A stretch of 64,000 bases of DNA, taken from assembly GCA_026120185.1 (NCBI GenBank), contig JANUWF010001783.1, positions 5,797,001-5,861,000 of the forward strand, in the 5' to 3' direction. Positions 48,621 through 61,200 of the stretch are shown piece by piece. This stretch comes from Voacanga thouarsii. Lineage: Eukaryota > Streptophyta > Magnoliopsida > Gentianales > Apocynaceae. The notes beneath the pieces are model-generated. The model did no database searches and was not told the origin of the DNA. It saw only the letters and a program-made list of their open reading frames with translations. The position numbers and the translations under genes were made by a program. The stretch's first letter is position 1. Each line of letters opens with the position of its first letter.

Positions 48621-49193
48621 TCATATATTTCCTTCTCCTCCTCCTCCATCTATGTCTCCAGATGGGTTATCATTCCAAGGGAGAGAAGAATATGGATACG
48701 GAAAAGTAGCACTATTAGGTGTTTGATAAAATTCACCAGCCCCTTCATTGCCCAGTCTCCGTGTGAGCTCGACCTGTCTTTGACGAGGAGTCATGGGATA
48801 GAGTTGATTCACCCCATGAGGTGTGGTTATTGTAGTAGGCACTTCATTGCAGGCATAGCGAATCAAGTCGGCATTAGCTGCATCGAGTTCCTTTTGGAGC
48901 CGCTCAACCTGTCTCTGAAGGAAGGAGATGGCACCAACACAACCATAAACTGGATCTCTCACTCGGGCTTCGGCTTCATAAGCAAGGGAGTTCACTGCGT
49001 CCTCTCTTTGATGCGGGAGAAGCTCATTTAGGAGCTTTGTAACATTGCTGGCCCCAAAGATTTTGTGAACATTTGCAAATTTCTGTGGCTCCTCTGGTGG
49101 AAAGTATGGGGCAAAGATGCAACCTGGCATGCATTTCCTCCTCAAGAACTTGCAGGCAGCACAAGGAGAGTTGTATGAACTGGATGAAGCCAT
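48621..49193 (-). CDS. LOB: LOB-domain transcription factor, LATERAL ORGAN BOUNDARIES type (class I)
   Basis: A 190-residue plant-specific DNA-binding protein. The ATG at 49193 (MASSSSYNSPC) fits LOB and AS2 N-termini; an in-frame ATG 12 codons earlier lies before the likely splice acceptor and is not used. The CX2CX6CX3C zinc block CAACKFLRRKCMPGC spans about residues 11-25. The GAS block follows (ANVHKIFGASNV...DPVYG, to about residue 90), then the leucine-zipper-like coil VGAISFLQRQVERLQKELDAANADL. The LOB domain is nearly identical to what I recall of Arabidopsis LOB and closer to it than to AS2. LOB marks boundaries between meristem and lateral organs. The C-terminal part is variable, rich in P, Y and G. 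The CDS is intact and uninterrupted, in a transposon-poor area. Confidence 0.95.
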   Translation of the reverse strand: MASSSSYNSPCAACKFLRRKCMPGCIFAPYFPPEEPQKFANVHKIFGASNVTKLLNELLPHQREDAVNSLAYEAEARVRDPVYGCVGAISFLQRQVERLQKELDAANADLIRYACNEVPTTITTPHGVNQLYPMTPRQRQVELTRRLGNEGAGEFYQTPNSATFPYPYSSLPWNDNPSGDIDGGGGEGNI

Positions 49194-49198
49194 TTCCT

Positions 49199-50296
49199 CT
49201 GCACAAAAAGAAGAATACCAAGTAACCAAATGCCCTGGAAATTCTCATTTTCAGTTCTTTTCTTTCAAATTTGATTACGTTAATTACTTCTTTTACAGAT
49301 TACATTTTAGACAGTTTAATTTGGAAAATCTTGAATTGGGTTCCTGTATGGCTTAAGTACTAGTGAAAAAACTCCCTCTTCTTCTTTTCTCTACCTTTCC
49401 TGTTTCCTTTTTTTCCTAACTTACGTAGCTTTTGTTTTATCCTTCTTAAGAAGGGGATGATAGGTTTTGAACCACTAGCCTTCTGCTCTACACGCGCCAC
49501 TGTCCCTTATGCAGTTTTTCCTGATCATCCTCCTCTTTCAAGTTATCTATGGCACCTTCGATCTCATAGCCAAATAATCAATAGTTGGTTGGAAATTAAT
49601 AATGCGACAGGAAACCTCCTGTTGTGTGGGAGTAGCTAGGGAGATAACCAAAGCTTTTCTGCCTCCGCCTTACAATTTCCTGTATTCTCATCCTTCATTC
49701 TACTTCATGCAGTTAGGTGCATATATAGTCAAACTTAAATTTAGGAGAAAAAAATCAAATTTCTCTTTATATACCTGTCTTTTCTCCCCACATCTCTATT
49801 TCTTCTCATACTACAAGCCTACAATCGGCTAGGGAATTTTGCATGTTATCTTCAATTCAGATTTCAAGATTTGTCTTTTCTTCAAGAAGGCTACTCTCTC
49901 TCACACAGGCACAGTCACACACACAAACTTCTTTAGTTCAGACTATACATGAAATCTTTAGAAATTGTATGCCATACTTTCCAGAATAGGATATCATATA
50001 TAATATATCTGAAACTTGGTTCTTTTATCTCCTTCCCTCCTCCCTCAAATTCGTCATAAATGAGATCTGACTAACAGGGACATTTCTGAATTGTTATATG
50101 ATAATTGAGGTAATAAGGCATGCAAATCTGCCACTTTTCTAGCAAATTGTGATTAAGACAGCAAAACCCTAGATCAGGAATTCGAAGCTAGAGGAATGTA
50201 GCATCTCTGTAGTCTTTACCTTTCCCTTAAAAACGCAAGCTTGTAAAAGCGAAAATTGGACTAATAAAGCATAACAAAGCTTCTTGACCTTATTAC
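49199..50296 (-). other. Probable 5'-UTR intron of LOB
   Basis: Five bases before the ATG the minus strand has a pyrimidine tract and acceptor TTCTTCTTTTTGTGCAG. Upstream, CACAG/GTAATAAGG at 50297/50296 is a good donor. Introns in the 5' leader are known for LOB-family genes. The upstream exon would lie in about 50297-50560, which has C/T-rich leader-like text. The exact donor is a choice by eye. Confidence 0.5.
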
Positions 50297-52367
50297 CTGT
50301 GTGATCTAGGTTGGCTTTGATCAAAAGAACAAAAAGGGAAACACCTTTTCCCTTGTTGGAGCTGTTTGAGGAACTGGGCCTTTGTTTCTTCAAAGTTAAA
50401 GCTATGCTGAAGGAAGTGAGCTTCAGATGGTTATCAAGCTGAGGCTCTGAAAGAGGAAACCCTAATTGAGGAGTGGGAGGCTGTCCCTGCAAATTCAGTA
50501 GCAAAAGGTGAATGGGAAGAATATAGCAAGTGAGGCAAAGAGCATTTGATGGATGGATGGAGAAGGAATGAAGGCAAAAGACAAAGTAATAAATGGGAGG
50601 TACACTAAAAAAGATGACTATGACACTGCATCTAATAATAATATCGTGGTTGTGGGGAATGGCCTGGGATATAACCCACTCTATTTCTCTCTTTGCCTCT
50701 CTTTCTCTTGCACTGATACACAAAGCAAACCTTTTTTGCCATATATTTAATTTCTTTTTCTTTCAAGTCTTCTAATATCACCTATATACATAACCTAGTC
50801 ATTTTTCCCATATCTGTCATTCTTTTTAGAGTACTGCTATTGAGAATAAATGAAAAAAGGGCCAAAGAAGGAGATACTATTTACTTAAGGGGATGAAAAA
50901 TAGTCCAAGATTATTGCAGAAAATCACAGGGACGTTTTGAATAGTCATATATGGCATACCCTGCTTGTCCAGTTATATACATTTCAGTACTAAAGTAGAA
51001 GGCTACAGATATTCATTTTAGGACACTCTTGGATTTGGATTATGCTAGTATCAAAATCTGTTGTAACAAAGTGTATTGTAGAATGCTGAAGAATTTTATG
51101 CATTGGTCAAAAATTGTGGGCTAGTGATGCATATATTCTAACAAAGATGCTTGATATGTTGCGAATGTTTCTAGTAATCCTAGCAAACATTGTATCCATT
51201 TTTCAGTACATTGAAGAAAATTGTAAGTATGAGGCGATTAAGATTTTTGTAGGTTGCAATCTAGATTTTGCTTTATGATATACGTATTCCATTGAAACAT
51301 TATCCTATGACTTTGGCATCTGTCCAACAGTGTGGTAGAGCTTGTTTCCTGAGAGCATAATAGCCAGGTGGAGTTTGATAGCTCATTTTGCAGCTTGTCT
51401 CCTAATCATCAACATCCTTCTCCACCTACTGCATTTGAGACTAGAGAAATCATTGCATATTCCTAATTGCTCTATATGAGAACACAAATTCAATAGACAA
51501 AAATAGCAAACTTAAGTACTCTCCTTAATTCCTATTCCCATAAAGGGAAAGAAAAATCAAGAAAAATTAAGCATAATCCCTTTAAGGATTTTGTTTTGAA
51601 GCATAATTAAGGGTAAAACTATGCTTGAACTTATTGTTTGTAGAAATTCAATTAATCCGGATTTTCATATCATATATAGATGGAAGTCCTTGAGGAGCCC
51701 TCTGCACATTTTAGGGTAAAATCAAGAAAATGTTTGATCTGTTCATGGACTAAGCGAAAAGGCAAGAAATTTTAGTGGCATAAACAAGTCATTTGATCTC
51801 TCCTGGAGGCTACCCTTGATTCTTACACGCTATATATATTTTATGTAACATGCATTTCGATCGATTGGCTTGAGAACTAACTCTTAGTTAATTTTTATTT
51901 TCTAATTATAATGGGAAAAAAAATTCTGTAAATTTGAAGGATCTCTCTCTTTCTCTTTCTCTCTAATGTGGAAGAGAGAAGGTATATATGTAAAGAAAGG
52001 GGAAAGGGGAAGCTCCATAATTGTATTTGCCTCAATTGAGTTAAACAACTAATGTGGACAAGCTACAAACGACAAAAGCAGATATCTAGCTAATGCACAA
52101 GTAAATGAAAGCTGCATATTTGCCAAATTTAGAATTCCTTTCATCCTGTGCTAAAAATAGAAAGATCTCATCTCTTCTCAAAAAAAAAAAAAGGAAAAAA
52201 AGAAATTATCTCATCTCGTTACACTGTCACAAGGGTGACTGATCTTCTGCATGTTCAAACTACTTTCACAGTAAGAGGACCCTAATTTACACTTTGCAAC
52301 TTAAATGTTTCTCAAATATCATTCTCTGGAATTGTTATATAATTTCTAAAAAGTTAGAAATTAAAGT

Positions 52368-52640
52368 CTCATTTTACATGTTTTACTATGATTATCATTT
52401 GTTTGGCCTTTGGAGACGTAGTTTCTTGCTATTCAGGCATTATTACATTTTTTACTAGGGAAAATGCTCGTTAATTTTGTGTGGGAATAACATAACGAAC
52501 ACCACTCATTTTACATGTTTTACTAAGATTATCATTTGTTTGGCCTTTGGAGACGTAGTTTCTTGCTATTTAGGCATTATTACATTCTTTGACTAGGGAA
52601 AATTCTCGTTAATTTTGCGTGGGAATAACATAACGAACAG
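52368..52640. repeat. Tandem duplication of 137 bp
   Basis: CATTTTACATGTTTTACTA starts at 52370 and 52507. The two copies share TTGGCCTTTGGAGACGTAGT and GGGAATAACATAACGAACA with only about six differences. It is the youngest-looking duplication in the window. Confidence 0.92.
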
Positions 52641-54085
52641 TGGTGTCATTAAGATGGACTTTTTCCATAGATGATTTTCACTATCACACAAGCACAAAAA
52701 GCCCTAACGACTGGCATCTGTCTTTATTTCCTGATTAGCCGACTGCAGGAATTCAAATGATTTGTCAATTCCTTTATTACTAAGCTCAGGTCGGGTGACC
52801 CTCAACACAGCTTGCCGACCAACGGTTTAGGGCTACAAGCTTTTATATCCGTAGTTGGGATTTTTCCTTTTTTGTGGTAATAATAATCACTTCAAGCAGT
52901 GGAAATTTGTGCATCAGGAAAAAAATAAAGGTTAAGATCATATTGAATAAGTATGATTTGGATTCAAATATGCGTTTTTGGCTATATCAAGTAGCCATAG
53001 ATATGATCTGACTTTGAATTTAACTTGCAAGGATGGTAATTAAATTTGTGCATATAATAAAACTTCGATATATTATCAGAAGATAAGTTTTAAATTTGTG
53101 TATTGATTTCAAAACTTGGTGTATAGTAATTAGAAGTTTTTAACTTGAGTTTGAATTTTATTTGTAATCCATACTTAAGATTCTTTATGATTGGAAAACA
53201 AAATAGAGGACTAAATACATCATCCACTCAATTTCTAAATCTCAGGCGGAAAGTCTTAATTTTGCTCCCAAAAAAAAAAGTACACAAATTATTCACAATT
53301 TCAATTGACATTTTCTTTTTAATAAATACACGATGGGATATTGAGGATGAGAATTGAATATAGGATGTAAGTGTTTTATCTAAAGATGAGCACAGAGTGC
53401 ACAAATATAGGTATGTGCTTGGACAATCAGATTGCATCAATCTAGAAACATTCTGGATATCACAAAGTCCTGAGGCAAATCTATTCTTGATGTTGCCCAG
53501 GATCTTTGAAGAAACCATATTTTACCATATTTTAAGTGAGAAAGTGGGACTGAGGTCACTTTCTCAAAAGACTTTCATATATTTATAAGGATAAAGTAAT
53601 AGTGGAAGTGGGTGAAGGAGAAATAACTACCTCAGACTAATGCATGACTGCTATAGTGAGATTCTTGAACTCGAATTTCACTCACAAAATACTAATTTTA
53701 AATCAAAGGGTCCAAACAAAATCCAATAGAAAAATACTTAATAAATTTTATGAATATTTTATCGCATCTATGACGAAATGCCATGACGCATAAAAATTAA
53801 CATTGTAGACCTTTCAATTCCATTTAATGACTTTTAAAATGGATATTTTGTGCTTTCAAAGCATTAATTGGTTGACAAATAACTAATATAATCAAGGAAT
53901 CAAGTTTGAGATTAATTTGAGGTTCTCTCTCTCTCTTTCTCTTATACAAAAATAACAAAAAGTAAGAATATGGTATTTTCACATTATTATGTGTTAAAAA
54001 GGAAAAAGATAAAAAGATATTGTAGTAGTGAGATTGGTATAGTTCTCAATATGAAGATTGGGGTTTAATTATTCACAACAACAAC

Positions 54086-54086
54086 A

Positions 54087-54141
<55 letters not shown>
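54086..54141. repeat. (CA)n(TA)n microsatellite
   Basis: An ACACACACACAC run leads into roughly 20 TA units. The short ORF across it is a simple-repeat translation. Confidence 0.95.
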
Positions 54142-54145
<4 letters not shown>

Positions 54146-57100
54146 GATTTTTGTTTTTACCAAAGAAAATTATTGATAAAGTATCTAAGGTTAGACGATT
54201 ATCAATTATAATTTACTTAGCCCTAATTCCACCTGGCCACTAGAAACTGTGATTGAATAATTGAAATAAAGCATCCAAATCATGTCCAAATTAAAAAAAA
54301 AAAAATGTTTCTTTAGCATTGCTCTAATTTGTATGGTTTTCAGTATAATTTAGACATAATGCACTGAAAGTCTAGGATTAAATTGGCAACACGGAAATAT
54401 TACATGGGTTTTTATTTTTTCTTAATAAAACAAATTGCTCGATCAGGGAGTTATTAAACACATTTTCAAGAGTGGTTGCTTCTATTCAATATTGAGTATT
54501 GAATTTGAGATTTGAAAAATTAAATTAATTAGACGTTGATAATCATTTCACCATGGAACTCTAAAAATTGAAATTTTCCTTTTTATGGTTTTTGTTCGAG
54601 AAAATGTTAAATGACTATCTTTATTATACACTTTTTTAGTATTTACTTTTATGGCTAGTGTTCGATAAAATTAATATTTCAAAATAGTGTTAATTGTCGC
54701 TGAATAATCTATATTAATCTCATTCATTTGTCATTAATTATGCACTCAAAATATTACAATTTAATAATTCAGTAATTTATGTAAGTTAGTTTTGGAAGAA
54801 AAGTTTTTTTTTTTTTAGTTTCAACAATGAGTTCTTGTTTTGCATTATTCATTTTCTAGTGGAAGAGGGATTTTTTTTTTTTGGGGGGGGGGGGGTGTCA
54901 AAATAATAAGATCAAACGATGTATATAGTATATTGGTGCCTATTTATGCTGTGACAACAACATTTTTAATGATTCTTATCACATTGTATTCATAATTCAG
55001 ACGTAAGTATATATTTTTATCTAGTCTCAAATAATTAAATAATAATCCAAAAAAATATTATCAAATGCATTAAATTGAATAGACACTTGACCAATTAATT
55101 TTAAATACCTAATTAAATTATCAAATAGCCAAAATGTAAGGGTAAACTTAAATTGCAATTTGGGGGGGGGGGGGGTATAGTACTTAAGTTTTTTTTAACA
55201 GAACATAGATATAATGTAAATAAATTTTATTTGTGAAATATTGACAATTTTATTATTCATTCCAAGTAAATTGTAAAATGTTAATATTTTAATTCATAAT
55301 TTTTTTTATAAAATTTAAAATTATACTTATATTAAAAAAATTAAACATAATCTCAATCCAAATACATGTAAATGTACTATTGAGAGATAAAATTATTTCA
55401 CCAAGACAATTATAATGTTGTTGAAAATAGAAGGTTTTATAAGTTAGGGTTGGACTAAAATGCCAAGTGAAGACAACATATATCTTATCAAAATAGAATC
55501 TTTGCCTTGGATTGATCAAAAGTGCACATAATTAAGCGGTGCAAAACTTAGATTAGATATTCAAATCCCTTTTTTCCTCGAATGCGTATCTAAATTTTGG
55601 GCCAGAAGAAAAAAATGAAATTGATATATGGTTATTTGATTTGTGCTAAAATAGATATATAGCATTAAAATGTTCTGAAGAAAAAAAAAAAAAGTATAGC
55701 AAGAAAAATTCCTTCAACTGAAATATCATGAAACCATGTGTCCAACAAATAATATAAATTGGATAAGTAATCGGGAGTTTGCAACAAAAGCTCTGCAAGT
55801 GAGAAAGTGGTCACTTAATTAGTTGATGAAAAGAATTCCTTATTAAGCAATAAATTTTAGATTTAATTAGAAGTTTTGTCTCTCATTTTCCCGATTATTC
55901 TCATATTAATACCTTGAGTCAGATTTTACAAAAATAAAATGAAAAGAAGAGGAAAGAAAAAGCGAGGCGGTGATTGGCTTATCTTTTGTGACAAAAGCAA
56001 ATTGTGAAAGCTCATCATCCTACCTTGGAAAGTTTGAAGTCCATCATCTTACCAGGACCAACAACACCAAATTATTGTATACATCTTATATATATATATA
56101 TATAAGATTATATCCATTCCATTAAATAATGGAACGTTGGAGTTTAATTCAATTATGAAATGATGGATGGTAAATCAAACATGTGGTTCAGTTTCGATAA
56201 CAGCTTTAGCAATCCATATTATGGGGCCATATAATTTCTCAACTGAAATGACAATTAACTTTAAGAGAATGATTCCATGCTTTTGACTTTCCTTTTTTGA
56301 TATATTCCCTCTAATTATTTGTTATTTGCCAGCTTTGGGGATCAAGTTCTTCAAATCCTCTACAACGTTCTCTTTCCTATTATTTACAATATTTCTTAAT
56401 ATATAAAATTTTTATTTTCTTTTGTATTTCTTTTGTTTAGAATAATATGTTCACATTTTTTATTTTAGATGTTAAAATATAAAATGTTAAATTTTTTTTA
56501 AATGTAAACACATTTTCTATCTAACGGTTATAATTAATCATCTTTCATGCAAGGGATACAAATTTTATATATCTACTTTAATTAACAAGGATATAATACA
56601 CTTGGTTCTAGTCAAATAGTTTTTTAAAAAAAGAATTCTCTTGAAAAAGCTCTATTAAATTTATGTATCAAATCAAAATAAGATATTTAATTTTGATAAG
56701 TGCTATTTCTTTTTTATTTTTTAAAAGTTGTATAATAAGATTGTGTGGATAATGGGGAAGAATGTAGTAGAGGATTTAAAGCGGGAAGAAAGCTACAAGT
56801 TATGATCCTGATTGTTGTGCTTGTGCGGGAACCGAGAAACAAAGAGAAAAACAGAAAATCTCACAATGTTTTTGGAGTTAGTCAACCTTTCCATAATTTC
56901 GATTTAGATAGGAAAGATGATAGGTTAAAGACAGGAATTTAAACTTTTACAAGGATTTAACCTACCACTTAGAACTTAATGTCAAAGATTCCCATATAAT
57001 GGATCCAATTAAGGAAAACCTCTCCATTTTCCAAAACCATCTATCTTAAACATGAGTACATAAATCATTTTATGCAGTTATCTCAAAAAAAATAATCTTA

Positions 57101-58074
57101 TCATATCGTAAAATGGTAGTTTGATATTGGGTTGTTTTGGCGGGGAGTGGTACACCATTTGAATTTACCATTCTCCCTCCTCATTTCTCTCCAACGCCAT
57201 TTACATTATTCACCACTCTCCTATTTTTCTTTCTATATTTTATCCTAACCAAAGTTAGTATTAATTAGTAAAAATACCTTTTTATTTTAAGTTTTTTTTA
57301 AGTGAGTTTTCCAGCACCCCTAAATTTTTTCAATACCATTAGGCTTTGATCTCTAAATCCCCTTGTTGAATATATATTCCTCAATACTTTTCAATTCATA
57401 ATCTTGTATACTATAAGAATAGTATTGGGTTTAAATAGCTATATAAAATTAAATTTACTCATGTAAATCTAAGATAAGATTTTCCTACTTATGGTTTAGC
57501 TCTTGATTTATTCGTATATGGCGGTGCCCTTGTTGGCTGTCAAATGGGCTTCACCAGTTGGGTCCTTGGCCCATAACAAATTATCTTGCAAGATTCAGGC
57601 CTTCACGGGAACCCTTCTAACATTTCACCATTTCCAGGCTTTTATGTATCACCAAAACTTAGAACTGCCATTGATTTCAGAAACCCTGAAACAAAAGCCA
57701 CTATGCAAGATGACCTGGAAAAGTGTTTCCACCATGATTTTGAAGAATGAATTGAACTTGATATACCCTGTTTGCATGTTGATCATCACATGTCACAGCT
57801 CATCCATTTATAGAAGTAAAATCTAAAATTTGAGGAGTTATTTGCATCTGAAACCAACCTGGCATAAAATATATAGCTGCAATGTGCTAAATCATATTTG
57901 GATAAGAAAATGAAGCTGCCATCAACTAATTCAATAGGTAATGTGCAGAAAGAAGGCCATCAACATGAGGTTGAGTTGAGCATGCTTAGATCAAGATCTA
58001 AGAGCAACATACTAAGCAGTAATTATGTGCCCACGTACACCTTGAACAAATAGCAAAATACTAATTCTAAGCTT

Positions 58075-58076
<2 letters not shown>

Positions 58077-58115
<39 letters not shown>
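58077..58115. repeat. (TA)n microsatellite just beyond the PHS1 stop
   Basis: About 18 TA units lie some 50-85 bp downstream of the PHS1 stop, probably inside its 3' untranslated region. Confidence 0.9.
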
Positions 58116-58119
<4 letters not shown>

Positions 58120-58163
58120 CATACTAGAAACCAGACAATTGAATATAAGGATTGGTTAGGATT

Positions 58164-58228
58164 CTATATCTGCAATCCTAGGTCTCCTCCTGTGTCATTA
58201 ATGAATTTCTCCATCTTGCTCAACATAA
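58164..58228 (-). CDS. PHS1: PHS1 exon 8
   Basis: Begins after CCCCTTGGCAG and ends at TAG (58166-58164). It codes MLSKMEKFINDTGGDLGLQI, the conserved family C-terminus. Confidence 0.88.
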
Positions 58229-61200
58229 CTGCCAAGGGGGAAAAAAGATAATGATGCATCAGTAAGTGTAAGAAGTAGGAATGGGTGTTTAAGAATTGAG
58301 GGAGAACCCGAAAATATCAGGTTTCTCATCAAGATTATAACAGGAAATTTAGAACCAACCACCAATGTAGGAGAAGCGTTTTCTCATCACAAGCCATTAG
58401 GTAATCAACGAAGCATTATCAAAAGATATGTTTCCGAAATTTGAACATCATGATTCTATTATAGCATCTAGTTTTTCGGTCAGGCACAGGTCCAAGCATA
58501 AGATACTACTGAAAAACTTGCATATTTACTCACCATGAAAGGAAGAGCTGGGCATGCATCTCTGCAGGAAAACCAGACAGCCAAACAACATTGGTTGGTC
58601 AATGGATGAAAGAAAGAAATTACAGCTAACATTCTTGACCTAAATTAATCACAAGGAAAGAAAAGCAAGGACAGGCAAAGTTTCACACTACCGTGAGACA
58701 TGATAACATGTCAGCTTCCACAGGGAATTTCAATTGATCTGTACCTCCTGCAGTTTCGATCAAATCAAGGGATGTTTCTAGAAGGTGGATTGGATATGAT
58801 ATTGTTCCACTTACAAATTTAATATACCTTCTAGTGATTCAGTATTGCAATCAGCCAGGAAAGCTGTGAAGCTTGAAGGTAAATTCAGACAACTGCTACC
58901 AAAGCCATTGCCAGCCAAGGATATATGACATTTTGCTCCACTACTTGAGGGTGACTGCAGTTGTGTATCATTAGCAGCTGTATGCATGGCATCCAGTTCC
59001 ACAGCAGCTCTGCAACAATAAATGTTGCTTAGCATCAGTAACAGCTTGGTCTTTGACCATTAGGTTCTTTTTGCCATCTCTTTCCCCTTCAACTGATTAG
59101 GCTTTGCAAATATAGAAATATTTAGGATGGAAACCTTGTGTCTCATTTATTTGCTATTTATTTATTTGGTTGTTTTGCTGTTCATGTGTTGGGGGGGGCG
59201 GCATATTTATCTCAGGAATATGTGCATAAAATGCATATTGAACCTTTGTTGTTCCCCATCCAAACTAATGCACTCAGTTTCTGATTTAACTCTGGTTTGA
59301 AATTTGCTATTTGCACTAGTTATCCTCATATTCTGTATGATCTCCTGTGGAAACATGATGGCATTAGTTGTGTGACCAAGGAAGTGTTATCAAAAGGACT
59401 AGGAGCTATCTCAAGGGAAGAACATGAAAGAACTAGGAAATAGCTTTGGACTCATACCTGCAGGGCATCTATGAAGGATTGCGAATCAGAAGACCTCAGA
59501 AAACGCATTGCGAACTTCTGGATCTGTGAATCACAAAGACTTTCAGAGGATTTGATATATAAACTAATCTCTCAAGATTAGTTTATGGAACAGAAGTTGA
59601 TCAGAATTACATAAGGTGTTTACGCATGAAACAAGAAATAAAAATAAACTGGCAAAAGAAATAACAACCTACACACATTTGTACACATAAGTGTATCAAT
59701 GGACTTCATTTTGCCACCCATTCTTGACACTTGTAGTAAACGAAGTAGCGTACACATTGACAAGATAACATGTTTATGCACCTCGAATTAGCTATGTTAG
59801 AAGCCACATTACACTTCATTTCTGGTTGAAGGACACTAGGGAAACAAATAAGCCTAAACAAAAATTTTCAGCTACATTTTTTTAGTAGTGTTAACAACCT
59901 TCATCCAAGAATCATTGATTCTCATTGCCTGAGAGGACATACATGCAAATATGCAAGATTTTTAAAGGTTATTAACGTAGAGTAGTTAGGAAACTTGTAA
60001 AGTTTCATTCATGCTTGTTGGAATAGAGCAGATAGCAGATGATAACTTATCCCGTCTATGTTATTATAAAGACTTCAGATCCCAATACTATTGAGGAAGG
60101 ATAAAACTTCTGAAATTGGAGTCAGAAGCAGAGTACAGTCCCTGAAAGCCAGGAGGCATTGTCTTGAGTGCTGAAACAAGAAAATTATCACATCCGCAAA
60201 AATGAAACAATAATGCTGCATTTTTGCCAACAACAAAAGTCAATATGAGTGCAAGCCCTTCTAAACCCAGAGAACGCTTACATGATCCAACAGTAGAGTA
60301 TACAGAAAATTTGGCCATCTTGCATCTTATTTCAGAATAAACATGTCTTCATTGGGTCATTCCAGAGATAGAAATCAGCATACTATTTGCAATCAAATTT
60401 CATTTTCACAGTAAGACAACCATGCATGAGTGATCATATCCAAGAAGAACTTAAAAAACCATACTTGACCCGTAGGGTCTTTATAGCTTGCAAATACCAC
60501 TCTGCTACCTCTTGTGGGGCACTCAGAACCACATTTGGTCTGGGGCCAAGAGAAATGAAGCTTGGAAATGAAGTGCTCTTCCTGTAACATATTAAGAATA
60601 ACATTTCAAAGATCAGTTCTCACATCTCAAAGGACAAATGTCTTATTTCCTCTAGAGTAGAAATGAAACCAAAAGTATGATGGTATGAAAAACAACAGTT
60701 ATATGACCAAGTTAAAAATATCTGCAGCAATCACTTCAAGGCTCCTGATGATTGCAGCATGCATCAACATTTAGCAAAATATTGAACATAGTTATCCGCA
60801 ATAAACCACAACATAAGGGTTGTGGAGTAAGCAAAAGAAATATTATATACGAAAGGAACTCTACTACTTAAACTTGAGAGGTTGTTTCGGGCTTTCATTC
60901 AGTGATTAGCATATAGAAGAGAAGGAAAATAAAACCACTTATATCTATTAGCTAAGCAACGCTTAGAAGACCAGAGTCGTTGGACACATCTTCATCGTTT
61001 GCCAAAAGTTTTCAGCATCCAGAATTCAGAGTGGAAGCACAGCTAAAAAGGAAAGAAAACATAAATCACATTTTAACATAATATCTAAACTGATAATTCA
61101 ATTACATAACGTGTATGCTGTAACATTCCCTATTTAACTCCAGACACCAATTATACAGAGAAAAGGCTTAGGGCTGTAAAACTTGAAACAAATAGTAACA

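Larger units (their letters stand above)
50830..58163. other. Gene-free interval between LOB and PHS1
   Basis: No coding region is supported. Open stretches such as 53145-53357, 56745-56942 and 57503-57826 have no recognisable domain. It holds a 137-bp tandem duplication (52368-52640), TA runs at 54100-54141, 56089-56104 and 58077-58115, and G runs near 54884 and 55161. LOB upstream regulatory DNA and the PHS1 3' end would lie at its two sides. Confidence 0.55.

Noticed and set aside
54058..54243. 61-codon ORF through a microsatellite
   Set aside because: Its middle is a simple-repeat translation and no family resemblance is seen.
57503..57826. 107-codon plus-strand ORF in the LOB-PHS1 interval
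   Set aside because: No domain, no splice context, adjoining the PHS1 3' side; probably a chance frame.
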